This document shows positions 25,420 to 39,315 of a DNA stretch of 64,000 nucleotides, piece after piece. Positions within the stretch are counted from its first letter, which is position 1. Every line of letters begins with the position of its first letter. The notes beneath the pieces are model-generated. The model had not been told where the DNA came from. It ran no database searches and was given only the letters and a program-made list of their open reading frames with translations. A program made the translations under genes and the position numbers. The stretch comes from Procambarus clarkii (Eukaryota > Arthropoda > Malacostraca > Decapoda > Cambaridae), in the NCBI RefSeq assembly GCF_040958095.1, contig NC_091193.1, positions 24,942,901-25,006,900 of the forward strand, in the 5' to 3' direction.

Positions 25420-25810
25420 AAAATGGAATTTCATTACATTCAATGCTGGTTTTTTGTAATGCAACTGGTCTTAGTATAACATGAACTAAAATGCTGTTAA
25501 ATTACATTCAACGCTGTTTTTGTTTTTTTAATGCCACTGGTGTTAGTACATTACTGTATGTACAAACTCTTCCATTCTTCCATAATAAATAATAAACCTT
25601 ACATACAGTACCAGTTGCACTAAAAAAAAAAAAAAAAGCATTGAATATAATGAAACGCCATTTTCTGGATGAGCCCCGGAGGCTCCCTGAAGTTTTCCAA
25701 ACCGACATGTGCCATATTAGTTTGGTGTCATCAGTCCCTGAAGTTCTGTGCCTATCGGAGACCAGAGCCAGAACCTGATCCACTCAGAGAGAGCAGGGAG
25801 CAATGGCTAT
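25420..25810. repeat. DIRS-associated repeat fragments
   Basis: Three signature pieces: TTTCATTACATTCAATGCTG (25,429), TTAAATTACATTCAACGCTG (25,498) and, in the other orientation, GCATTGAATATAATGAAACG (25,638) followed by TTTTCTGGATGAGCCCCGGA. Confidence 0.55.
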
Positions 25811-25936
25811 ATGACAGCCAAAAATGGCCAAAAAACCTTGATGCAAAGAGTGGAAGAGTAAGTCAAATCATTTTAACCATCATCAATCCAAGAAGATTTT
25901 ACATGAATGTAAAATCATCAATGCTATGTACCTTCT

Positions 25937-29123
<3,187 letters not shown>

Positions 29124-29138
29124 TTCAGGACCCTCAGG

Positions 29139-29992
29139 AGATATTGTTAATAGAAACGTTATCCCTACAGACAAAAATCAGAGGATACAACTGACGATTT
29201 ACTATAAAACCAGAAAAACGGCCAGCCTACTCATGAGAAACTCTCCAGACACAAAACAGAACGCTTTAAAAGAGACTAATGTCGTCTATGCCTTCAAATG
29301 CCCACTTGGGGACTGTAAGCTCCAAAAAACCCAGTATATAGGCAAGACAACAACATCTCTTTCTAGGCGTTTAACGATGCATAAGCAACAGGGCTCCATT
29401 AAGGAACATATAATCTCTTCCCATAACCAAACCATCGCCAGAGAAATCCTAGTAAACAACACAGAAATCATCGATAGATACAGCGATAGCAGGCGGCTTG
29501 ACGTTTGCGAGGCACTACACATCAAGAAGTCAACACCAGCAATCAACAGCCAATTATTGCACAACTATATTCTACCCACCTCAAGACTCCGCTCCAATAT
29601 AGAAGCATCAAGAAATATGGACCAATAGGCTTTCTACAAACACTTCTATTCAATACCCATTGTTTCTGTTCTGTCTTGTGTTGATACTTTTAATACCCTA
29701 TTAATATCCCCTCCTGTTCTGTCTTGTGTTAATGCCACATCACCCTTACCACCTCACTCAAATGTAGATATAAAATCAGAGATACGTTCTAATCAGTTGT
29801 GTATTTGTGAAGTCTTTGAAAATGTAATAAGTTTTACGAAACGCGCCCGTGTTGCGTCAGACTAGAAATAAAAATGAATTTTGGAGAAGTGATTTTTTAT
29901 TTACCTCCAACAGTGAAGCGTAATGTACGAAAGATTGAGAAAATTCGTGTTAGAATTATTAATCTTACTTTTTCGGTCATATTTAATAATAT
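29139..29992 (+). mobile_element. PLE family 1, right arm (GIY-YIG endonuclease)
   Basis: Plus-strand frame 29,233-29,628 encodes the same 131-residue GIY-YIG protein as the left arm; the only residue difference I see is SRRLTMH for SRHLTMH. The arms diverge in the downstream region by a few substitutions (for example GATACTTTTAATACC for the left-arm equivalent and CACCCTTACC), so they are not identical copies. 5' ends face each other with a 15-bp spacer (29,124-29,138). Confidence 0.85.
29811..29863 (+). ncRNA. Hammerhead ribozyme candidate, PLE family 1, copy C
   Basis: Stem I 29,811-29,815 with 29,859-29,863; core 29,816-29,822 TTGAAAA; bulged T 29,823; stem II GTAA (29,824) with TTAC (29,834); GAA 29,838-29,840; stem III 29,841-29,845 with 29,853-29,857 (last pair G-U, because TTGCGTC replaces TCGCGTC); predicted cleavage after C 29,858. 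Confidence 0.55.
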
Positions 29993-30049
29993 ATGTCTAC
30001 AGGAAAGACTGCTACCAAAATATACTAATATATATATATATATATATAT

Positions 30050-30088
30050 GTGTGTATATCACGAAAATAAACACGTGATTAAGAATGT
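30050..30088 (-). mobile_element. PLE family 2 outer flank
   Basis: GTGTATATCACGAAAATAAA CACGTGATTAAGAATGT, also seen at 24,103 and, inverted, at 49,945-49,982. Left of it is a short (TA)n tract (30,029-30,049). Confidence 0.6.
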
Positions 30089-30128
30089 GACAATGTCAGA
30101 CCACGAAGGAAAATGAAACAGGAAATTT

Positions 30129-30167
30129 CCTTAAGTACTTTCGTATATTAAATACATCTTCAGAAGG
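30129..30167 (-). ncRNA. Hammerhead ribozyme candidate, PLE family 2, left arm
   Basis: Minus strand: stem I CCTT/AAGG, canonical core CTGAAGA (CUGANGA), extra U, stem II GTAT/ATAC with loop TTAAT, GAA, then AGTACT as stem III and T as the cleavage-site base. AGTACT is self-complementary, so it cannot form a stem with a loop alone but can in a two-molecule hammerhead. Confidence 0.5.
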
Positions 30168-30615
30168 TCATTTTACAGATCGAGTGATGGGTATAAATAG
30201 GCAGGAGAGAGTGGTGAAGTAAGGTGAGGTACAATACTTGGACAACGCAGAAGGCCCATTGGCCCATCAGATGCACCCAATTGGACCATCTGATGTAGCC
30301 CAATGGCCCATCTGATACAGCAGACATACAAGCATAATACATAGGTAATTATAACATAAAGAGGTAAATATATACAATAAATTAGTGAGACAACTCACTA
30401 ATTTATTGTATATATTTACCTCTTTATGTTATAATTACCTATGTATTATGCTTGTATGTCTGCTGTATCAGATGGGCCATTGGGCTACATCAGATGGTCC
30501 AATTGGGTGCATCTGATGGGCCAATGGGCCTTCTGCGTTGTCCAAGTATTGTACCTCACCTTACTTCACCACTCTCTCCTGCCTATTTATACCCATCACT
30601 CGATCTGTAAAATGA

Positions 30616-30654
30616 CCTTCTGAAGATGTATTTAATATACGAAAGTACTTAAGG
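30616..30654 (+). ncRNA. Hammerhead ribozyme candidate, PLE family 2, right arm
   Basis: Exact inverted copy of 30,129-30,167: CCTT CTGAAGA T GTAT TTAAT ATAC GAA AGTACT T AAGG. Both ribozymes in one palindrome would point outward. Confidence 0.5.
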
Positions 30655-30692
30655 AAATTTCCTGTTTCATTTTCCTTCGTGGTCTGACATTG

Positions 30693-30694
<2 letters not shown>

Positions 30695-30753
<59 letters not shown>

Positions 30754-30764
30754 CACACACACAC

Positions 30765-30803
<39 letters not shown>
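30695..30803. repeat. (TA)n and (AC)n microsatellite
   Basis: About 55 bp of TA then ACACAC and ACATACAT variants, directly abutting the terminal repeat of the next element. Confidence 0.95.
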
Positions 30804-30807
<4 letters not shown>

Positions 30808-31718
30808 GGTACCTCGGAATGCGAGTGTCCCTGTATGCGAGTTTTTCGGAAGACGAGCAGGATTTACTCCAAAAATATGTCTCGGAAGGCGAGGGTTACC
30901 TCGGGACGCGAGTTTGTTGATACGTGTACAGGCCGACTGGCGCGTGGTGGCATGGCGATCGCGCCTCAGTTTACCAGTGTCTCGTGTCCAGTGACTATCC
31001 CACCTGAATTCTTCACAAGGATTTACAGTTTTTTATCGTTTTTTTGGCCATTTGAGCATAAAAGTTGTCATTATATATCTTGCCATGGGTCTCAAGAAAC
31101 CCATTGGTAAGGTTCAACCTAAGAAAATAGCTGTGAGTAGAGGCAGTAGAGGATGTCCCTTCTTGATTAAGAAAATGTGTGAAGTATGGGAAGAACTGCA
31201 GAGTTTTGTTGAAAAAACTCACCCAGATAAAGCTGTAGCAGGACGTTGCATTGACCTTTTAAATGATAATGTGATGTCCTACTACAGACAAGTGTTAAAA
31301 TGTAGGGAAAAACAAGTGTCATTAGACAAATTCTTAGTAAAACAAGCAAGTCCTAGTGGTATGCAGGCAAAATGTGCCAGAGTGTGCATACAAGTGAAGT
31401 CCTCACTGCCTGATGTGATAATGGAAGGGGACTCCCCTTCCAAACAGTAACTCCTCTCTTCCTCCCACCTCCTCACCATCTTCCATACGCCTACAGCATT
31501 CAACAGCAAGGTAAGTAATAACTTGAACATAGTTTTGTAGGTTTATTTAGATGAATTAGGTATAAAAATTTAGTTTGATGTGGGGTTTTTGGGGTAGTCA
31601 GGAACGGATTAATTCATTTCCCTTTATTTCTTATGGGGAAATTAGCTTCGGAATGCGAGTTTTCGGAATACGAGGCGTCTCCAGGAACCAATTAAACTCT
31701 TAAACTGAGGTATGCCTG
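30804..31718 (+). mobile_element. Tigger-like element with shrunken transposase frame
   Basis: Ends CAGTGGTACCTCGGAATGCG and CTGAGGTATGCCTG (inverted), with subterminal TTCGGAATGCGAGTTTTCGGAATACGAGG. An ATG frame 31,085-31,450 encodes 121 residues: MGLKKPIGKVQPKKIAVSRG looks like the basic N-terminus of Tigger transposases, joined directly to a C-terminal part, VWEELQSFVEKTHPDKAVAG and DLLNDNVMSYYRQVLKCREK. The DNA-binding and DDE catalytic regions are gone, so it is an internally deleted, non-autonomous copy. Confidence 0.72.
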
Positions 31719-31730
31719 TATATATATATA

Positions 31731-32009
31731 CAGTAGAACCTCGCTCGCCTCAAATGGCGAGCATTTTGGGTAACGATCGCCTAGAACACTGACAATTCGT
31801 CTCGTATGGCGACCGCTCATTTGAATGACGACAAGACCACATGGCGAGATCGCACTGCTTCTCGCACATTCTCGGACGCCTCCGATGATGCAAATAAATT
31901 ATGTTGTTTTTGTTTAAAGATGCCAATGATGCTGGGATATAAAGAGGTTACTGCTGAGATGTTGCAATGACTTTTTTGTAGAAAAAAAGAAATTAAATTT
32001 TTTGAAACA
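31731..32009. mobile_element. Second Tigger/pogo-like end fragment
   Basis: CAGTAGAACCTCGCTCGCCT after TA looks like a pogo-type terminal repeat of another subfamily (subterminal ATGGCGAGCATTTTGGG). No right end identified. Confidence 0.5.
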
Positions 32010-32200
32010 CAGTACAACCTCGATTCAACATACTATATGGGACCGACCCCAGTTCGTTGGAGCGTTGGATTCGTTGCAAGAGGTGACCTTCAGGAGGCGT
32101 TTGCATCAGTGTCTTTATTTTTCTTGTAGACAATAAAAATGCATTATCATATTATATACTCTACCTATATATTATTACTCTACTAACAAATATTGTTACA
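32010..32200. mobile_element. Tigger/pogo-like end fragment
   Basis: CAGTACAACCTCGATTCAAC and the following GGACCGACCCCAGTTCGTTG, TTGCAAGAGGTGACCTTCAG are the inverted equivalent of 9,570-9,764, the right end of the 2.5-kb element. Confidence 0.7.
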
Positions 32201-32221
32201 TTTGTTATTTAATAACAATAT

Positions 32222-33333
32222 TTAAAATTTATCACTGTTAAACATCATGTTATTTTCTGCTGCCCAATCGAACACGTTGTTGATATCTGCTTGTAGTTTT
32301 TCAATGTCTTCCGCAGAGGTAATTTTCATGCTGATTTTCATGTCATCTGCAAAGGATGACACGAAGCTGTGACTTGTATTTTTGACTATATCTGATATGA
32401 GAATAAGGAAAAGCAGTGGTGCAAGGACTGTACCTTGAGGTACAGAGCTTTTAACTGCGCTTGGGCTCGATTTTATTTGATTGACTGTTACTCTTTGTGT
32501 TCTGTTCGACAGGAAATTGACTATCCAGCGTCCTACTTTACCAGTTATTCCCATTGACCTCATTTTGTGTGCTATCACCCCATGATCACATCTGTCGAAT
32601 GCCTTTGCAAAGTCTGTGTATACTACATCTGCATTTTGCTTTTCTTCCAAAGCTTCTGTGATTTTGTCATAGTGGTTAAGTAACTGTGACAGACAGGATC
32701 TTCCTGCTCTAAATCCATGTTGTCCTGGGTTGTGTAGTTCATTATTTTCCATAAAACTAGAAAATTGAGTCCTAATCACTCTTTCAAAAACTTTTATTAT
32801 GTGAGATGTTAGTGCAACTGGTCTATAATTTTTTGCCAAGGCCTTACTACCCCCCTTGTGCAGCGGAGCTTTACCTGCTGATTTAAGTGCAGCTGGTATC
32901 TCCCCTGTATCCAGGCTCTTTCTCCATATTATGCTGAGCGCTTACGCTACTGGTACTTTACATTTCATAATGAATACAGTATTGAATTCCATGAGTCTGG
33001 CCCAGGAGCTGAGTGCATGGGCATATTGTCAATTTCTCTTTCAAAGTCTTCCGAGTTTGTGTTAATATCTGTTATATTATCTGTAGCTTGAATGTCATTC
33101 ATAAAGAAGCTGTCTGGATCATCAACTTTCATGTTGTTTATTGGCGTGCTAAACATAGCCTCATACTGGCCTCTTAGAATTTCACTAATTTCTTTGTTGT
33201 CCTCTGTGTATGTACCTTTAGTTGTAATTAAAGGTCCAATACTGGTGGAGGTTTTTGATTTTGATTTTGCGTTGGTGAAAAAATATTTCGGATTTTTCCT
33301 TATCTCTTGTATAACTTTTTGTTCCAATTTCAT
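32222..33333 (-). mobile_element. LINE reverse transcriptase fragment (CR1/Jockey-type)
   Basis: Minus-strand frames: 33,333-32,965 encodes the region before the palm (IGPLITTKGTYTEDNKEISE, MPMHSAPGPDSWNS), and after a frame change 32,839-32,222 encodes NYRPVALTSHIIKVFERVI, QHGFRAGRSCLSQLLNHYDK, VVYTDFAKAFDRCDHGVIAH, SSVPQGTVLAPLLFLI and the catalytic SFADDMKI. Truncated at both ends: no endonuclease, and the C-terminus stops at MMFNSDKF. A short block between the two frames, near 32,850-32,960, is disrupted. Confidence 0.85.
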
Positions 33334-33479
33334 TTTTTCAGACTCATATCATCGCTTCAACGTTTGTTCTATTTCTTTGATTTAGGTTTATTTTCCTTTC
33401 TTGTGATAGTCATGTCTGCCTAAGCATTTCAGTTATTTTTTTCTTCTCATGTACAGTCGCCTTCGTTCTCTTTCTAGAG

Positions 33480-34411
33480 TGGTCCTCTTTCTGACCCTCT
33501 TCACGGGCACGTGCTTCAAGCAGACCTTGTATGCTTCAGCCGTCAGTTGAGCTATTCCCTGTGTGGGAGTTTTGTTGCCTTAGATTGTTTCCCATTGAAT
33601 GTTTGTATTGCTAGGTACAGTATCTTAGGTATCCTGTATCCTAGGTACAGTATACAGATTTTAGAGTAGGGCATAGCGGATTTTGTTTAATACATTATCT
33701 TGTTAAATGTTGCTTGCTATTTCAGTTTATATCGAAATAGTTTTTAGTCTTTATCTCAAGCACATACCTCTTGAGCCGAATTGCCTTCAATATTTCATGA
33801 GATTTTCTAAGTGACTAAAATAAGTTCAGGTAGTATAATTATCAGAAGGAGCAATAATAAATATTTCATAGCTAATTTGGTAATTATCAAAAGATTAAAA
33901 AATCACTTGGGTTATATGTCCTGGACTCGTCTCATCATGGGTATGAACAATTAATCAGCATAATTAATTACCATAATTGAGGAGTGGTAGCAGCAGTAAA
34001 CATCAATCAGTGATTATATATAATTATCCTTCAGTACAGTACTAAGTATCCAAGTTACATTATGTACGGGTTGGTTGAAGCTCACATTCACATGAGACAA
34101 GCTGTAGGTTTTCCACTGCAAAATTGGGTGGTAGATTGTCCCATGTTGCACAGAGTCAATGTTCAGTTTAATTATTAAAGTGAATAGTTGTGAAGGTAAG
34201 ACGAACCTCAATGTAAATGATAATAGCATTGTTGACCAGAGTAGGGAAGTACTAATCGTAGCAGAGGTATTGACCAAGGAAAGTTACTGTAGTGACATGG
34301 TGATTCATTACATGGTAAAGTCATAAAGACCAAGAAATTTACAGACTTTATTCATGAATTGTTATATCAGATTTAAGATAAGGCCTAATATACTGAACCA
34401 AAGTTACTAAC
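33480..34411. other. Non-coding, no recognised feature
   Basis: AT-rich first-intron sequence adjacent to the first CCDC102A coding exon. Contains a short repeat of TAGGTACAGTATCTTAGGTA (33,611-33,655). No element recognised. Confidence 0.5.
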
Positions 34412-34552
34412 TTGTTTGTCATGCCAGTGATATGGAAGTGGCACTGGGTCATGTGAGTGAGAGGGAGGGGGGTGTGGGTGAGCTCCTGGGAGAGGAGCCT
34501 GAGCCCCACGACGGGTTGCACTGCCGCCAGATTGTGCCATCATCACAACCGT
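34412..34552 (-). CDS. CCDC102A: CCDC102A-like gene, first coding exon seen
   Basis: Read on the minus strand, the exon follows a good acceptor (TTTACAG) at 34,553 and carries two tandem ATGs from 34,543. It encodes 44 residues starting MMAQSGGSATRRG, rich in Pro, His and Ser, and ends at WHDKQ before the donor GTTAGT, in phase 0. The next exon starts [13 protein letters not shown] in phase 0, so the two join cleanly. Nine bases before the first ATG belong to the exon, so a non-coding 5' exon further upstream is expected; I could not locate it. A Pro-rich, poorly conserved N-terminus ahead of the ELEEARAR block matches what I recall of vertebrate CCDC102A. The exon itself has no diagnostic motif; its assignment rests on frame, splice sites and position. 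The 24-bp satellite begins about 390 bp upstream. Confidence 0.62.
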
Positions 34553-34884
34553 CTGTAAATTAAAAACATACAGTAAATAAGGAATGTGCATACGTTTTAA
34601 TATACTGTAAAGTGTCTTTCACTAACAAACTGCCTATCAGAAGACCACAAGCACAGGTTATCACACAAACAACATAATGAAATATGTCCGTAAACTTTAT
34701 CCTGAAGTCACTCTCACTTTCATCTTGCCAAAGATTAGTAACTGCCAAAGAAATTATCAAATACCTATTACCTAGCCTAATGCAACCTCATATACCAAAC
34801 ATTAGTATGTGTAACACCTGTCCATACAATTGTCCCTCACTCTTATGTTCAATTTTTTATGTACACATTCTTTTGCATAATGCT

Positions 34885-34930
34885 TATTATTATTATTATT
34901 ATTATTATTAATATTATTATTATTATTATA
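34885..34930 (+). repeat. (TTA)n microsatellite
   Basis: About 15 TTA units, directly before the 24-bp satellite. Confidence 0.95.
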
Positions 34931-34941
34931 ACTTGTAACAT

Positions 34942-37900
34942 ATGAACAGAGGAAAGTGCACCTTAGCTAACCTGACCTGTTGCATGGTACCTAACACGAC
35001 CTGTAGCATTGTACCTAACCTGACCTGTTACATGGTACCTAACATGACCTGTAGCATGGTACCTAACACGACCTGTAGCATGGTACCTAACATGACCTGT
35101 AGCATGGTACCTAACATGACCTGTAGCATGGTACCTAACCTGACCTGTTACATGGTACCTAACTTGACCTGTTGCATGGTACCTAACATGACCTATAGCA
35201 TGGTACCTATCATGAACTGCAGCACAGTACCTAACATGACCTGTAGCACGGTACCTAACATGACCTGTAACACGATACCTAACATGACCTGTAACACGGT
35301 ACCTATCATGACCTATAGCACGGTACAGGTGTACCTAACATGACCTGTAGCATGGTACCTAACATGCCCCGTAGCATGGTACCTAACATGACCCATAGCA
35401 CGGTACCTAACATGACACATCACAGTACACAACATGACCTGTAGGACGGTACCTAACATGACCTGTAGCATGGTACCTAACATGACCTGTAGCACAGTAC
35501 TTACCATGCCTCATAGCATGGTACCTAACATGCCCTGTAGCACGGTACCAAACATGACCTGTAGCACGATACCTAACATGACCTGTACCACGGTACCTAA
35601 CATGACCTGTAATACGGTACCTATGCCCCGTAGCACAGTACCTAATATGACCTGTAGCACGGTACCTAACATGACCCGTAGCATGGTACATAACATGCCC
35701 CGTAGCATGGTACCTAACATGACCTGTAGCACGGTACCTAACATGACCTGTAGCATGGTACCTAACATGACCTGTAGCATGGTGCCTAACATGACCTGTA
35801 GCATGGTATCTAACGTGACCTGTAGCATGGTACCTAACATGACCTGTAGCATGGTACCTAACATGACCTGTAGCATGGTACCTAACATGACCTGTAGCAC
35901 GGTACCTAACATGACCTGTAGCATGGTACCTAACATGACCAGTAGCATGGTATCTAACATGACCCGCAGTATGGTACCTAACATGACCTGTAGCACGGTA
36001 CCTAACATGACCTGTAGCATGGTACCTAACATGAACTGAAGCATGGTACCTAACATGACCTGTGGCACGGTCCCTAACATAACCTGTAGCATGGTACCTA
36101 TCATGACCTGCAGTATAGTACCTAACATGATCTGTAGCATGGTACCTAACATGAAATGCAGTATGGAACCTAACATGACGTGTAGCATGGTACCTAACAT
36201 GAACTGTAGCATGGTACCTAACATGACCTGTAGCATGGTACCTAACATGACCTGTAGAATGGTACCTAACATGAAATGCAGTATGGAACCTAACATGACC
36301 TGTAGCATACTACCTAACATGACTTGAAGCATGGCACCTAACATGACCTGTAGCATGGTACCTAACATGACCTGCAGCATGGTACCTAACATGACCTGTA
36401 GCATGGTACCTAACATGACCTGTAGCATGGTACCTAACATGACCTGTAGCACAGTACCTAACATGACCTGTAGCATGGTATCTAACATGACCAGTAGCAC
36501 GATACCTAACATGACCTGTAGCATGGTACCTAACATGACCTGCAGCATGGTACCTAACATGACCTGTAGCATGGTACCTAACATGAACTGAAGCATGGTA
36601 CCTAACATGACCTGTAGCACGGTACCTAGCATGACCTGTAGCATGGTACCTATCATGACCTGCAGTATAGTACCTAACATGATCTGTAGCATGGTACCTA
36701 ACATGAAATGCAGTATGGAACCTAACATGACGTGAAGCATGGTACCTAACATGAACTGTAGCATGGTACCTAACATGACCCGTAGCATGGTACCTAACAT
36801 GACCTGTAGAATGGTACCTAACATGAAATGCAGTATGGAACCTAACATGACCTGTAGCATAGTACCTAACATGACTTGAAGCATGGCACCTAACATGACC
36901 TGTAGCATGGTACCTAACATGACCTGCAGCATGGTACCTAACATGACCTGTAGCATGGTACCTAACATGACCTGTAGCACGGTACCTAACATGACCTGTA
37001 GCACGGTACCTAACATGACCTGTAGCATGGTATCTAACATGACCAGTAGCACGATACCTAACATGACCTGTAGCATGGTACCTAACATGACTTGAAGCAT
37101 GGCACCTAACATGACCTGTAGCATGGTACCTAACATGACCTGTAGCATGGTACCTAACATGACCAGTAGCACAGTACCTAACATGACCTGTAGCATGGTA
37201 CCTAACATGACCTGTAGCATGGTACCTAACATGACCTGTAGCAAGGTACCTAACATGACCTGTAGCACGGTACCTAACATGACCTGTAGCATGGTATCTA
37301 ACATGACCAGTAGCATGATACCTAACATGACCTGTAGCATGGTACCTAACATGACCTGCAGCATGGTACCTAACATGACCTGTAGCATGGTACCTAACAT
37401 GACTTGAAGCATGGCACCTAACATGACCTGTAGCATGGTACCTAACATGACCTGTAGCATGGTACCTAACATGACCAGTAGCACAGTACCTAACATGACC
37501 TGTAGCATGGTACCTAACATGACCTGTAGCATGGTACCTAACATGACCTGTAGCATGGTACCTAACATGACCTGTAGCATGGTACCTAACATGACCTGTA
37601 GCATGGTACCTAACATGAACTGAAGCATGGTACCTAACATGACCTGTGGCATGGTACCTAACATGACCTGTAGCATGGTACCTAACATGACCTGTAGCAT
37701 GGTACCTAACATGACCTGTAGCATGGTACCTAACATGACCTGTAGCATGGTACCTAACATGACCTGCAGCATGGTACCTAACAAGACCTGCAGTATGGTA
37801 CCTAACATGACCTGTAGTATGGTACCTAACATGACCCACTGTATGGTACCTAACATGACCTGTAGCACGGTACCTAACATGACCTGAAGCATGGTACCTA

Positions 37901-39315
37901 ACATGACCTGAAGCATGGTACCAAACATGACCTGTAGCACGGTACCTAACATGACCTGTAGCACGGTACCTAACATGACCCATAGCATGGTACTTAATAT
38001 GCCCCGTAGCACAGTACCTAACATGATCTGAAGCATGGTACCTAACATGACCTGTAACATGGTACCTAACATGACCTGAAGCATGGTGCCTAACATGACC
38101 TGCAGTATGGTACCTAACATGACCTGCAGCATGGTACCTAACATGACTTGTAGCATGGTACCTAACATGACCTGTAGTATGGTACCTAACATGACCTGTA
38201 GCATGGTACCTAACATGACGTGTAGCATGGCACCTAATGTGACCTGTAGTATGGTACTTAACATGACCTGTAGCATGGTACCTAACTTGACCTGTAGAAT
38301 GGTACCCAACATGACCCACAATATGGTACCTAACGTGACCTGCAGTATGGTACTTAACGTGACCTGCAGTATGGTACCTGACGTGACCTGCAGTATGGTA
38401 CCTAACATGACCTGTAGCATGGTACCTAACATGACCTGTAGTATGGTACCTAACATGACCTGTAGCATGGTACCTAACTTGACCTGTAGAATGGTACCCA
38501 ACATGACCCACAATATGGTACCTAACGTGACCTGCAGTATGGTACCTAACGTGACCTGCAGTATGGTACTTAATGTGACCTGCAGTATGGTACCTAACGT
38601 GACCTGCAGTATGGTACCTAACATGACCTGCAGTATGGTACCTAACGTGACCTGCAATATGGTACCTAACATGACTCGCAGTATGGTACCTAACATGACC
38701 TGCAGTATGGTACCTAACGTGACCTGCAGTATGGTACTTAACGTGACCTGCAGTATGGTACTTAACGTGACCTGCAGTATGGTACCTAACGTGACCTGCA
38801 GTATGGTACCTAACGTGACCTGCAGTATGGTACTTAACGTGACCTGCAGTATGGTACTTAACGTGACCTGCAGTATGGTACTTAACGTGACCTGCAGTAT
38901 GGTACCTAACGTGACCTGCAGTATGGTACTTAACGTGACCTGCAGTATGGTACCTAACGTGACCTGCAGTATGGTACCTAACGTGACCTGCAGTATGGTA
39001 CCTAACGTGACCTGCAGTATGGTACTTAACGTGACCTGCAGTATGGTACCTAACGTGACCTGCAGTATGGTACCTAACGTGACCTGCAGTATGGTACCTA
39101 ACGTGACCTGCAGTATGGTACTTAACGTGACCTGCAGTATGGTACCTAACATGACCTGCAGTATGGTACCTAACGTGACCTGCAGTATGGTACCTAACAT
39201 GACCTGCAGTATGGTACCTAACATGACCTGCAGCATGGTACCTAACATGACCTGCAGTATGGTACCTAACATGACCTGCAGTATGGTACCTAACGTGACC
39301 TGCAGCATGGTATAT
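34942..39315. repeat. 24-bp minisatellite, about 180 copies
   Basis: Unit TAGCATGGTACCTAACATGA CCTG. Because 24 is a multiple of three, frames stay open as peptide cycles: MVPNMTCS on the plus strand, and LQVMLGTM and GHVRYHAT on the minus strand, one of them 1,293 codons long (39,392-35,511). Subfamilies are segregated: TAGCATGG/ACATGACC types dominate to about 38,300, CAGTATGG/ACGTGACC types from 38,300 to 39,300. Higher-order duplication is visible: the ATGAAATGCA variant pair (36,151 and 36,271) recurs at 36,703 and 36,823, 552 bp (23 units) later. It lies just upstream of the first CCDC102A coding exon, in 5' flank or a 5' intron. Confidence 0.97.

Larger units (their letters stand above)
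30089..30694. mobile_element. Palindrome of PLE family 2 terminal sequence
   Basis: Two 301-bp arms (30,089-30,389 and 30,394-30,694) around a 4-base centre ACAA. I see no mismatch between them. Each arm carries TATTTATACCCATCACTCGA and a hammerhead motif, and a single-copy version of the arm is at 49,640-49,980. Identical 60-residue frames in both arms are not treated as genes. Assigned to PLEs from the hammerhead and from its association with TA tracts and PLE family 1; no RT or endonuclease is present. Confidence 0.7.

Noticed and set aside
30160..30623. Two identical 60-residue frames MYYACMSAVSDGPLGYIRWS...
   Set aside because: Mirror copies in the two arms of a palindrome of PLE non-coding sequence; no domain, and the relative at 49.7 kb is not conserved as protein.
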